Assembly (NCBI RefSeq): GCF_040081985.1
Contig: NZ_JBEBMH010000001.1
Span: 310,001 to 374,000 of the forward strand
DNA length: 64,000 bases
Direction: 5' to 3'
Origin: Kumtagia yinganensis
Lineage (GTDB): Bacteria; Pseudomonadota; Alphaproteobacteria; Rhizobiales; Rhizobiaceae
Part shown: one piece after another, positions 17,301-24,577 of the stretch
Numbering within the stretch: the first letter of the stretch is position 1
How the letters are laid out: every line of letters begins with the position of its first letter
Program-made: the position numbers and the translations under genes
Notes under the pieces: generated by a model
What the model saw: only the letters and a program-made list of their open reading frames with translations
Databases searched by the model: none
Told to the model about the DNA's origin: nothing

Positions 17301-17822
17301 TCAGAGGTCGGGGCCCTTGGGTTTGTCGCCCTTGTTCTTGGCCAGCCGGTCGATATAGGCGAGCAGCAGCGCCGAGGCCACGAAGGCCATGTGCATCAGC
17401 GTCAGCCACATAAGCTGGATGCTCGTATAAGTGGCGCTGTTCAAAAACACCTGCAGCAGGTGGATCGACGAGATGGCGACGATCGTGGAGGCGACCTTCA
17501 CCTTCAGCGAGCCGACGTCGATCGTGCCCAGCCACTGCACCTCGCCCTCGTGCTCGTCGAAGCGGCTGACGAAATTCTCGTAACCGGAGATGATGACCAT
17601 GACCACCAGGCTCGCCACCAGCGCCGCGTCGATCAGGCCGAGCATCTTCAAAATAGTATCCGTGTCGTTCAGCACCATCACCTGCGTGATGAACTCGAAC
17701 AGCTTCTTGGCGAAGGACACGGCATAGACGGCCAGGGCAAGGCCCAGGCCGAGATAGAAGACCACGAGCAGCCAGCGCGAGGCGAGGATGATCGATTCGA
17801 TGGCAAGTTCGAGGCGTTTCAT
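17301..17822 (-). CDS. UPF0114 / TIGR00645 family integral membrane protein
   Basis: A 173-residue inner-membrane protein with about four hydrophobic segments (near 15-38, 60-82, 108-130, 136-158). The N-terminus ESIILASRWLLVVFYLGL, the internal MVIISGYENFVSR and the GTIDVGSLKVKVASTIVAISSIHLL segment are hallmarks of the UPF0114 (YqhA) family. The function is unknown. It ends 22 bases from the convergent SDR gene. Confidence 0.92.
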   Translation of the reverse strand: MKRLELAIESIILASRWLLVVFYLGLGLALAVYAVSFAKKLFEFITQVMVLNDTDTILKMLGLIDAALVASLVVMVIISGYENFVSRFDEHEGEVQWLGTIDVGSLKVKVASTIVAISSIHLLQVFLNSATYTSIQLMWLTLMHMAFVASALLLAYIDRLAKNKGDKPKGPDL

Positions 17823-17899
17823 GCGGTCGGTCCGGTGGATGGATCAGGCCCGTTTTCAGCGACAACGGGGGCGTTTGCAAGGGTCCGGAATGCCGCGCC

Positions 17900-17933
17900 A
17901 AAAAACGGCCCGGCCGGCAGGAGCCGGCCGGGC
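17900..17933 (-). terminator. Rho-independent terminator of the OmpA-family gene
   Basis: An 11-bp perfect stem, GCCCGGCCGGC (17908-17918) with GCCGGCCGGGC (17923-17933), has a 4-base loop. On the minus strand it is followed closely by six T residues (A run at 17900-17905). It lies about 47 bases after the stop of the minus-strand OmpA-family gene. Confidence 0.8.
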
Positions 17934-17980
17934 GTTGCCCCGGTCCCGCTGGAGGAGAAGACGGGGCAGGGGACTTTGCG

Positions 17981-20233
17981 TTATTCGGCCGATGCCACCG
18001 GCGCCACCAGCGGAGTGATCCGGCGGATGGAGACACGCCGGTTCTCGCGCTCCGGCCCGTCGGTGTTCACCTTCAGATATTCCTCGCCATATCCCTGCGT
18101 TTCCAGGTTCTCCGGCGGAATCTCGAACATGTCGGTGAATGCCTGCGCCACGGCCTCGGCGCGCCGGTCCGACAGCGCCAGGTTGGCCACTTCCGAGCCG
18201 ACGGCGTCGGTATGGCCTTCGATGAGGAAGGTCTCCGCCGGGTTCTGCTTCAGCAGCTTTTCCATCGCTTCGGCGACGTTGGCGAGTTTTTCCACCTCGT
18301 TCTCCGCGATGTCGGCCGAGCCAAACCCGAAGGTGATGGTGTCGAGGTCAACCCGCCGGACCGTGTCGCGGATGCGGGCCGAGCGCTTCACCTCGTCGAC
18401 CGAATAATAGCGCTGAACCTTCTCCACCGGCGGCTGGTCGAGGAACTCGTAGTAGGTTTCAGTATCAGGTGCACGTTCGGCGTCGAGGATATATTCCTCC
18501 GCCGGTATACCCAGTACCAGCGGCGGGAGATCCAGGCCTGGATCGCGCCAGCGGCCGTCATAGTCGTCACGATAGAAGGCGTCCTCGTCGACATAGGCCA
18601 GGATGATCTCGTTGCCGTCCGGTTCGAAGCGTGAGCGGCGGATGACGTCGCCGTACTGGTCGCGGATGGTGACGATTCGGGTGCCGTCGCGGCGCTCGAC
18701 GATCTCGCGCTGCCGGCCGCGCGGCAATTCCTCGTAGTAGACGTCGCGGGCCTCGCGGCGGATGCGGCGTCCGCGGTCCCTGTCCTCGACCATGATCTGG
18801 TCACCGAGCTGGATGACCACCCGGTCGCCGATTTCCCGCACCACACCCGAGCCTTCCGGCCGTTCGCGGCGACGTTCGCGCGCCTTTTCCCGGTCGATCC
18901 GCTGCCCTTTCTCGCTGTCGGCCCTTTCGAGCTTCCTGCGATCGATGCGTTCCACCTGTGCCGACCGGTCGTCCGCCGGCGGCGGGGCCGCGGCCTCGGT
19001 TCGCCGCGGACGTTCGGCGTCCGCCGGTTCTTCCTTGGCGCTGTCGAGGACCGGCGCCTTGCTGCCGTCTCGCGGCCGGCGGTTCTCACGCCGCTTCCGC
19101 TCCTCGGCGCGATCCTGGGCGTTGGACGCATCGGCCGGAGCAGCTTGGCCGTCTTCGGTACGGGCAGGCTGTTCGGCATCGTCCGGTTGCCGGCGATCGG
19201 CACGCTTCCTTGGCTGCTCCTCGCCGGCCTGTGCCGGCTCGTCTGCGTTCGGCGTTTCAGCGGTGCCTGGCTGCTGCTGTTCCGCGCGGCGCTTCTTGCG
19301 TTGCTGTTCGCTCTCGGCCCCAGCGGGCGCGTCCGGTGCGGTGGCCTCCGCGGGCTGCTGGTCGCTGCGCGGCTTCCGGCCCGGCGTCTGGTCGGCCTGC
19401 TTCGGCTCTTCCACGGACGGAGATTCGGCTTCGGCCGGCTGCTCCTTCTGAACGTCGCGTTTCTTGCGTGGCTGATCTTCGGCCTGGGCCGGCTGGTCGA
19501 CCGCTGGCGCGTCGGCGCGGGCTGGCTTCTCCTGCTCGGCGCGGCGTTTCTTGCGGGGCTGTTCCTCCGCCTGGGCCGGTTGGTCGGCTTCCGGCGCCCC
19601 CGCGCGGGCCGGCTTTTCCTGCTCGGCGCGGCGCTTCTTGCGGGGCTGCTCCTCGGCCTGGTCAGGCCGGTCGGCTTCGGACGCCTCGGCGCGTGTGGGC
19701 TTTTCCTGCTCGGCGCGGCGTTTCTTGCGCGGCTGCTCCTCGGCCTGGGCCGGCTGGTCGGCTTCGGACGCCTCGGCGCGCGCGGCCTTCTCCTGCTCGG
19801 CCCGGCGCTTCTTGCGCGGTTGTTCCTCGGCTTGGGTCGGTCGGCCGGCTTCGGACGCCTCGGCGCGGCGTTTTTTGCGTGGCTGTTCTTCGGCCTGGAC
19901 CGGTTGATCTGCAGTGGGCTGCTCCGCACGTCGTTTCTTGCGCGGCTGCTCCTCGGCCTGAGCCGGTTTGTCGGCCGCCTGCGCTTTCCGCTGGACCTGT
20001 TCCTTGGCTTTGGCTTTTTCCTCGGCCGAACGCTTCTTCTTGCGCGGCTGTTCCGCATCCGGTTCGGCTTGCGACGCGCCCTCGTCGGCCTGCGCCAGCA
20101 TCAGATTGCCGCGCGGCGCCTCATGCCTGGCCAGGTCAGGCATGGAAAGCGGCGACGCTCCGATGGCAGTGGCCGTGCCGGCAAGGCACAGGGCCAAAGC
20201 GGTGCCTGCGAGCATGGTGGGACAGAATTTCAT
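17981..20233 (-). CDS. OmpA-family envelope protein with repeat-built charged region
   Basis: A 750-residue exported protein. The signal peptide MKFCPTMLAGTALALCLAG leads into a very long low-complexity region (about residues 60-480) built from repeats such as EEQPRKKRRAEQEKPARAE with a 29-residue period. A central region follows (VVREIGDRVVIQLGDQIMVEDRD, then YRDDYDGRWRDPG), and the C-terminal OmpA domain has TITFGFGSADI and the peptidoglycan-binding IEGHTDAVGSEVANLALS. The ATG at 20233 has GGAG nine bases upstream; the longer frame starts with GTG and adds no signal. OmpA-C domains tether proteins to peptidoglycan. The repeats are highly charged and probably disordered. A terminator follows. 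Confidence 0.88.
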   Translation of the reverse strand: MKFCPTMLAGTALALCLAGTATAIGASPLSMPDLARHEAPRGNLMLAQADEGASQAEPDAEQPRKKKRSAEEKAKAKEQVQRKAQAADKPAQAEEQPRKKRRAEQPTADQPVQAEEQPRKKRRAEASEAGRPTQAEEQPRKKRRAEQEKAARAEASEADQPAQAEEQPRKKRRAEQEKPTRAEASEADRPDQAEEQPRKKRRAEQEKPARAGAPEADQPAQAEEQPRKKRRAEQEKPARADAPAVDQPAQAEDQPRKKRDVQKEQPAEAESPSVEEPKQADQTPGRKPRSDQQPAEATAPDAPAGAESEQQRKKRRAEQQQPGTAETPNADEPAQAGEEQPRKRADRRQPDDAEQPARTEDGQAAPADASNAQDRAEERKRRENRRPRDGSKAPVLDSAKEEPADAERPRRTEAAAPPPADDRSAQVERIDRRKLERADSEKGQRIDREKARERRRERPEGSGVVREIGDRVVIQLGDQIMVEDRDRGRRIRREARDVYYEELPRGRQREIVERRDGTRIVTIRDQYGDVIRRSRFEPDGNEIILAYVDEDAFYRDDYDGRWRDPGLDLPPLVLGIPAEEYILDAERAPDTETYYEFLDQPPVEKVQRYYSVDEVKRSARIRDTVRRVDLDTITFGFGSADIAENEVEKLANVAEAMEKLLKQNPAETFLIEGHTDAVGSEVANLALSDRRAEAVAQAFTDMFEIPPENLETQGYGEEYLKVNTDGPERENRRVSIRRITPLVAPVASAE
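19450..20055 (-). repeat. Coding tandem repeats within the OmpA-family gene
   Basis: Copies of a segment encoding QPRKKRR recur at about 19459, 19541, 19628, 19715, 19802, 19868, 19931 and 20031. The four middle copies are exactly 87 bases apart (29 codons), while the outer copies have 63-66 base spacings and more divergence. Period and similarity imply recent unequal crossing-over or slippage. Repeat number probably varies between strains. Confidence 0.8.
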
Positions 20234-20412
20234 ATAAAAATCTCCAATGGTCCCCGCCACGGAAACGCTTTCGGATGATCATCGTTCCGAAGCACCCTGG
20301 CAGGGAATCGTGTCGAAAGCCGGGTCACGGCCTCGTGATTGCCGATTGTCATGAGTCTGCGTCGCTTTGGAACCGCTTGACGGCGCGGCTTCCAAGGACC
20401 AAATGCCGCCGC

Positions 20413-20859
20413 ATGGAAACACCCTTCTGGAAGCGCCTTTCGCTCGAGGCGATGTCGCCGGCGCAGTGGGAGTCGCTGTGCGACGGCTGCGGAAAGTGTT
20501 GCCTGTCCAAGCTCGAGGACGAGGATAGCGGCGAGATCTATTGGACGACGGTCGCCTGTCGCCTGCTCGATTCGGAAAGCTGCCGCTGCAAGGACTACGA
20601 CAATCGCAAGGCGATCGTTCCCGATTGCGTGCGGCTGACGCCCTCCACCGTGCGATCCATTGATTGGCTGCCCTCGACCTGCGCTTACAGGCTGGTCGCA
20701 GAAGGCCACGACCTCTATTGGTGGCACCATCTGGTCAGCGGCAGCCGCGAGACCGTGCACGACGCGGGCATATCGATTCGCGGCCGCATTACTGCCTTCG
20801 ACAGCGACCTGTCCGAAGACGACGACTTTTTCGACCATGTCGTCGGGGCGGAGCCCTAG
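20413..20859 (+). CDS. YcgN/UPF0260-family cysteine-cluster protein
   Basis: A 148-residue cytoplasmic protein of the YcgN (UPF0260) family. The cysteine cluster CDGCGKCCLSK lies near residues 23-33, followed by CRLLDSESCRCKDYDNR and a later VPDCVRLTP. These could bind zinc or an Fe-S centre. The N-terminus PFWKRLSLEAMSPAQWESLCDGCG is diagnostic. The ATG at 20413 gives the family length; the long open frame continuing upstream is the antisense of the repeat gene. Divergent from the OmpA-family gene. Confidence 0.9.
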   Translation: METPFWKRLSLEAMSPAQWESLCDGCGKCCLSKLEDEDSGEIYWTTVACRLLDSESCRCKDYDNRKAIVPDCVRLTPSTVRSIDWLPSTCAYRLVAEGHDLYWWHHLVSGSRETVHDAGISIRGRITAFDSDLSEDDDFFDHVVGAEP

Positions 20860-21046
20860 TCCCGCGCCGGCCTGTTCCCTTTCCCAATCAATCGACATCT
20901 TCAATCTCGCTTTCGGGCGATAGGCATACGCCCGCCGGCTGAACGCCGCCTGAACGGCCGGTTCCGCGGCCGTTCAGGATCGGCATGCGATTTTCGCGTC
21001 CATCGCTTCGGCGAAACGGACCGAAGACCATCGCAAGGAGAAGGCA

Positions 21047-21475
21047 ATGTTGAAGACGATCAGAACCGCCATCCTGTCGGCCGTGGTCGGCCTGACCGCG
21101 CTGACGGGCATGGCCGCCACCGCCCAAGCCGACGGCCTTTATCTCAATTTCGGGGACAGGGCCGACACACGGGTCGGCGTCTATGCCGGCGACGATGGTC
21201 CCCGCCGCGTGGAACAGCGGTGGGACCGGGATCGCCGCGACCACCGCCGCTGGGAATGGGATCGCTGGGATCGCGAGGGCTGGAATCGGGGCGGCTGGTA
21301 TCGCGGGCGCGACTGCTCGCCGGGCCGGGCGCTCGACAAAGCGGGGCGCATGGGACTGCATCGGGCGCGCGTCGTCGACGTAGACCGCCGCACCATCGAT
21401 GTCGCGGGGCGCCGCTATGGCGACCGCGTCGTGCTGACCTTTGCGCGGGTTCCGGGCTGCCCGGTCATCCGCTGA
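21047..21475 (+). CDS. Secreted Trp/Arg/Asp-rich protein
   Basis: A 142-residue exported protein. The signal peptide (MLKTIRTAILSAVVGLTALTG, cleavage near AQA) is followed by a striking segment of alternating Arg, Asp and Trp (RWDRDRRDHRRWEWDRWDRE), then a compact C-terminal region with two Cys (DCSPGRAL, PGCPVIR) and a strand pattern RVVDVDRRTIDVAGRRYGDRV. Rhizobial genomes carry many such envelope proteins of unknown role. AAGGAG lies six bases before the ATG. A shared hairpin terminator follows. Confidence 0.78.
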   Translation: MLKTIRTAILSAVVGLTALTGMAATAQADGLYLNFGDRADTRVGVYAGDDGPRRVEQRWDRDRRDHRRWEWDRWDREGWNRGGWYRGRDCSPGRALDKAGRMGLHRARVVDVDRRTIDVAGRRYGDRVVLTFARVPGCPVIR

Positions 21476-21501
21476 CGGCACAAGCATTCGCCTGAACAGC
21501 A

Positions 21502-21531
21502 AAGGCCCGGGAGGGCGACCTCCCGGGCCTT
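21502..21531. terminator. Bidirectional hairpin terminator between convergent genes
   Basis: A 13-bp perfect stem, AAGGCCCGGGAGG (21502-21514) with CCTCCCGGGCCTT (21519-21531), has a GCGA loop. It sits between the convergent genes ending at 21475 and 21551. There is no long T tract, so strength is uncertain. Confidence 0.75.
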
Positions 21532-21550
21532 CGCCAATCCTTCCGGCTGG

Positions 21551-22267
21551 CTATCTCAGCTCGAATGTCATCGTGACCTGCGCCCTGTAGGAGTTTTCGC
21601 CGGCCTCGATCGGCACCGCCTCGGCGGCTCCCGCCCGGTCGAACGCTTTCGCCGTGATCGGCATCGGCGGCGCGGTAAATGTCTGGTCGGTGATTTCCAG
21701 GACCCTGCCAAGGCTGACGCCGGCCGCCTCGGCCAGCGTGTGCGCCTTGCCCATCGCGTCCTTGACGGCGCTCTTGCGTGCCTCGGTCAGCGCTTTGGAG
21801 GGATCGTCATTGGCGAAGGAAACGCCGCCGCCCTGGTTGACGCCGAGTTCGACCGCCTTGTCGATGATCTCGCCGGTCTTGGCGAGATCGCGCACGCGGA
21901 TCGAAAGCGTGTTGCTCACCTGATAGGCTACGAGTTCGCCGTCCTGGGTGCCGTCCGGTTTGTTCACGAAGTTGTAGCGCGGGTTGATCTGCAGGCCGCC
22001 GGTCTGCAGGTCGCGGTCGGCGACGCCCGCGGCCTTGATTGACGCGATCACCGCGGTCATGGCCGCGTTGCTGGCGTCCATCGCCTCCCGGGCGGTCCTG
22101 GCCTCGCGCATCACCGAGAGCGACAGGATGGCGAGATCCGGCGCCATTGCACTCTCGCCTTCGCCGATCACGACGATTCGCGGCGGCTGTGCCTGCTGGG
22201 CGAACGCAGCCGGGACCGGCGCGAGAAGGCAGGCGGCTAACGCCAGCGGCAGGAGGCGGGGCATCAT
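21551..22267 (-). CDS. SIMPL-domain (DUF541) periplasmic protein
   Basis: A 238-residue exported protein. The signal peptide MMPRLLPLALAACLLAP ends near AFA, and the SIMPL/DUF541 domain follows (RIVVIGEGESAMAPDLAILSL ... LQTGGLQINPRYNF ... AYQVSNTLSIRVRDL ... VNQGGGVSFANDDPSKAL). The family includes E. coli YggE, linked to oxidative-stress tolerance, and channel-like assemblies. The start at 22267 has GGAG upstream; the longer frame to 22363 is not signal-like. Last gene before the tRNA. Confidence 0.9.
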   Translation of the reverse strand: MMPRLLPLALAACLLAPVPAAFAQQAQPPRIVVIGEGESAMAPDLAILSLSVMREARTAREAMDASNAAMTAVIASIKAAGVADRDLQTGGLQINPRYNFVNKPDGTQDGELVAYQVSNTLSIRVRDLAKTGEIIDKAVELGVNQGGGVSFANDDPSKALTEARKSAVKDAMGKAHTLAEAAGVSLGRVLEITDQTFTAPPMPITAKAFDRAGAAEAVPIEAGENSYRAQVTMTFELR

Positions 22268-22460
22268 GGAAGGATTCTCCGTTATCGTTGTCACGTCGAC
22301 CCTCGTTTTGTTTTCCGTCGACACCCGCGTTCGTATGTAGCGATTGTGTGTTGATTGCGACAAACCCTCGCCCGGCGGGACGCCCCTGAATGCGATGAAG
22401 AGCCGCCTGCGCGGAAAGACTTGTGCGCCGGCCCGTAACCGACTAATCCAGCGCCGGGTG

Positions 22461-22536
22461 GGGCCTGTAGCTCAATGGTTAGAGCCGGCGGCTCATAACC
22501 GCTTGGTTGGGGGTTCGAGTCCCTCCGGGCCCACCA
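22461..22536 (+). tRNA. tRNA with CAT anticodon, probably tRNA-Ile2 (k2C-modified)
   Basis: A full cloverleaf can be drawn: acceptor GGGCCTG with CGGGCCC, D arm GCTC/GAGC, anticodon stem around loop CTCATAA, T arm GGGGGTTCGAGTCCCT, and an encoded CCA end. The anticodon is CAT. The anticodon arm and variable loop (GGCGGCTCATAACCGCTTGGT) resemble E. coli tRNA-Ile2, whose C34 is modified to lysidine, more than elongator tRNA-Met. Distinguishing Ile2 from Met needs a covariance model. Its 3' end borders a mobile-element zone. Confidence 0.9.
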
Positions 22537-22615
22537 AATATTCCAAATACTTAGCAGCTTTTCTGAGCTTTGAGTGGTTTGTGCTATTTTTCAATAGGTA
22601 CGGCATAGGTACGAA

Positions 22616-22711
22616 ATGGCCTCAAGCTATGCGTACCTGAGGCCCGAGAACCCGCTGAGAGTGATCTCAGTGTCGTATAACGTCGCTGGAAAGTGTCAGG
22701 CAGTTGTTCTA
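22616..22711 (+). pseudogene. Possible gene remnant cut by the IS5-family element
   Basis: An ATG at 22616 opens a 32-codon frame (MASSYAYLRPENPLRVIS...) that runs into the left end of the IS. Its position right after the tRNA, preceded by a repeated GGTACG, would suit an integrase start, and the RPENPLR-type segment is faintly integrase-like. If the IS is removed in silico the frame stops six codons later, so the gene was already broken or this is chance. Confidence 0.25.
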
Positions 22712-23588
22712 GGCCGTGTGGACGAATTGACTCAAGTATAGGTTTGAGGATTCCGGGAACGAATTCAATGTGATTCATGGACCGCCGACTGATTTGGAGG
22801 TTGGCGATGTCGACACGGATGGCTGAAGCGGATTGGGCCGTTGCGTTGGAGGTGTTCCGGGCGGCGCTGCCGCGACGTGGCGCCAAGGGTCGGGACGATC
22901 GGCTGTTCCTGGAAGCCATGCACTATTTCTCGGAACACAACATCAAATGGCGGGCGCTGCCCGAGCGCTTCGGCAACTGGAACAGCGTCTGGAAACGCTT
23001 CGACCGGCTGAGCAAGGCGGGCGTGTTCGAAACCTTCTTCGATCATCTTGCGGCGCTGTCGTCTTCGGCGCACCTGGTTCAGATGTTCGACTCAACCGTA
23101 GTTCGCGCGCATGTGTCGGCGGCCGGCGCAAAAGGGGGCAGCAAGGCCAGGCGCTTGGCCGCTCGCGCGGCGGCTTCTCGACGAAAATCCATTTGAAAAC
23201 AGACTTCGACGGTCATCCCATCGCCTTCGACCTCACCGGCGGCGAGAAGGGCGATGCGCCTCACTTCAAGGTCTTGCTTGGTCTCGGTCCCGATACCGAT
23301 CCACGCGCTGGCGTCGGCGACAAGGGCTATGCCAGCAAGGCCAATCGGGCAGCCGCGCGCAAACGCGGCATCATCCCGGTCATTCCCGCAAAAGCCAACG
23401 AAAAGGCCCAGCCTGCCTTCTTCCCCAAGCTGCTCTACAAGGGACGAGCGCGCATCGAACAGACCGTCGGCAAACTCAAACGCTTCAAGCGGGTCGCACT
23501 GCGATGCGAGAAAACCAAACGAAACTTCTTCTCAATCGTCGCCTTGACCGCCGCTTTCATCTTGGTCAAATCCGTCCACACGGCCTAG
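22709..23588 (+). mobile_element. IS5-family insertion sequence, complete
   Basis: The element is bounded by inverted repeats: CTAGGCCGTGTGGACGAATT at the left end, and the right end reads CTAGGCCGTGTGGACGGATT in reverse complement (one mismatch). TA at 22710-22711 and 23586-23587 is the probable target duplication, as usual for the IS427 group of IS5. The length of about 880 bp and two overlapping transposase frames fit the family. It lies 172 bases after the tRNA. Confidence 0.9.
22807..23588 (+). CDS. IS5-family DDE transposase made by programmed -1 frameshift
   Basis: Frame 1 starts at ATG 22807 (GGAGG six bases upstream) and encodes the N-terminal region and first catalytic Asp (MFDSTVVRAH), ending at 23196. 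Frame 2, one base back, carries the rest: GRSRGGFSTKIH, the second Asp (GVGDKGYASKANR) and Glu (GRARIEQTVGKLK), ending at 23588. The frames overlap around the run AAAAGGGGG at 23130-23138, a plausible -1 slippery site. Such fusion by frameshift is known for IS5 members. All three catalytic residues are present, so the element is probably active. Confidence 0.85.
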
Positions 23589-23851
23589 TGGGCGTGATGT
23601 CGCCATAAAGCCGCGTTCCGGGTCTGCATTGCTCGCCAGCCCGACATGAGCCTCTTTAGACAATCTACACCGATGCGATGCGATGCCATTCTATTTAGAG
23701 TTGTATCAAAAAATCCAATTTCAGCAATATGCCTTTTTTAGTTGCGCCATCTGGCGAATCGCGGCAATGTTCGTGCTTAGTCTCATTGCTTCATAGCTGG
23801 ACTTATTGCGAAACATAAAAGCGTAGGACGCGCTCTACCCGGGAGGGAAGA

Positions 23852-24577
23852 GTGTCTGCGCTTCGCTGTCCAAATCACCTGCAACTTGACCTTTTTTTTG
23901 ATGCCGGCCATTTACCCCGGCGCATTGAGAGCCCGCGCCCAGACGCAACTGCAAAGGACAGCAATCCCACTAGAATTGATAGCGAGCCCGTAGCTCGTGC
24001 TCCAAAGGACAGCGATCCTAGCGAGGCCGTAGCGTTTGCGGCGAAGGCGGGCGGTGACGCAGCTGCAGAAAATCAATGTCACCTGGAAGTATGGCTGACC
24101 GATGTAGCGGTTGCGACCCGTTACGGCGTTTCAAGAGCTACAATCTGGCGATTTTGTGCAGACAATCCTTGCTTCCCCGTTCCGCGCAAGATTTTTGCGG
24201 GCACCACACGATGGCGATTGTCGGAGCTGCTGGAATTTGAGGCTCGAATTCCTCAGTTCCAGAGATCAGGCGTCGCGCATTCTGAACACCCGACTGAGCC
24301 AAGATGCCGCCGCTCTGCGAGCATCGCGACTGCAATAACGACGGTAGATGTAGACCCAGCCGCAGAACGATTTCTTCGGGACGCTCAGGTGGCACGGACC
24401 TTCAACGTGTCGCGAGCAACAGTTTGGCGGTTGTGCGCTAGAAGTTCAAACTTTCCTCTACCCTATAAGATTTCCGCTGGGACCACTCGATGGCGGCTTT
24501 CGGAGCTGCTCGAATTTGAGGCGCAAACATCCGAATTTCAGGTGGGTGGCTTTGCGCACCTAGGAGGGGCCAAATGA
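23852..24577 (+). CDS. Protein with two tandem AlpA-like helix-turn-helix domains
   Basis: A 241-residue protein made of a variable N-terminal region and two clear copies of a domain of about 52 residues: copy 1 at about 80-130 (YGVSRATIWRFCADNPCFPV, then AGTTRWRLSELLEFEA) and copy 2 at about 172-222 (FNVSRATVWRLCARSSNFPL, then the identical AGTTRWRLSELLEFEA). The pattern is that of AlpA/excisionase-type DNA-binding proteins, normally single-domain proteins of about 70 residues. The start is GTG 23852 with GGGAGG six bases upstream. Its stop overlaps the ATG of the recombinase gene (ATGA), so the two are translationally coupled. Likely role: recombination directionality factor or regulator of the recombinase. 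The duplication is unusual. Confidence 0.8.
   Translation: MSALRCPNHLQLDLFFDAGHLPRRIESPRPDATAKDSNPTRIDSEPVARAPKDSDPSEAVAFAAKAGGDAAAENQCHLEVWLTDVAVATRYGVSRATIWRFCADNPCFPVPRKIFAGTTRWRLSELLEFEARIPQFQRSGVAHSEHPTEPRCRRSASIATAITTVDVDPAAERFLRDAQVARTFNVSRATVWRLCARSSNFPLPYKISAGTTRWRLSELLEFEAQTSEFQVGGFAHLGGAK

Noticed and set aside
19450..20055. Repeats with regular spacing as a CRISPR-like array
   Set aside because: The period is 87 bases in frame, the spacers are also similar to each other, and the whole lies in a coding sequence. No cas genes are present. No CRISPR array was seen elsewhere.
19145..20278. 377-residue plus-strand frame that looks like a very hydrophobic membrane protein
   Set aside because: It is the antisense of the RKKRR/EEQP repeats of the OmpA-family gene; reversed codons for charged residues give Leu/Gly/Ala/Arg strings. 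The sense strand has a signal peptide, OmpA domain and terminator.
22616..22711. Small frame after the tRNA as a true integrase N-terminus
   Set aside because: Rejoining the DNA without the IS gives a stop after six more codons, and the similarity to integrases is too faint to claim; kept only as a weak remnant.
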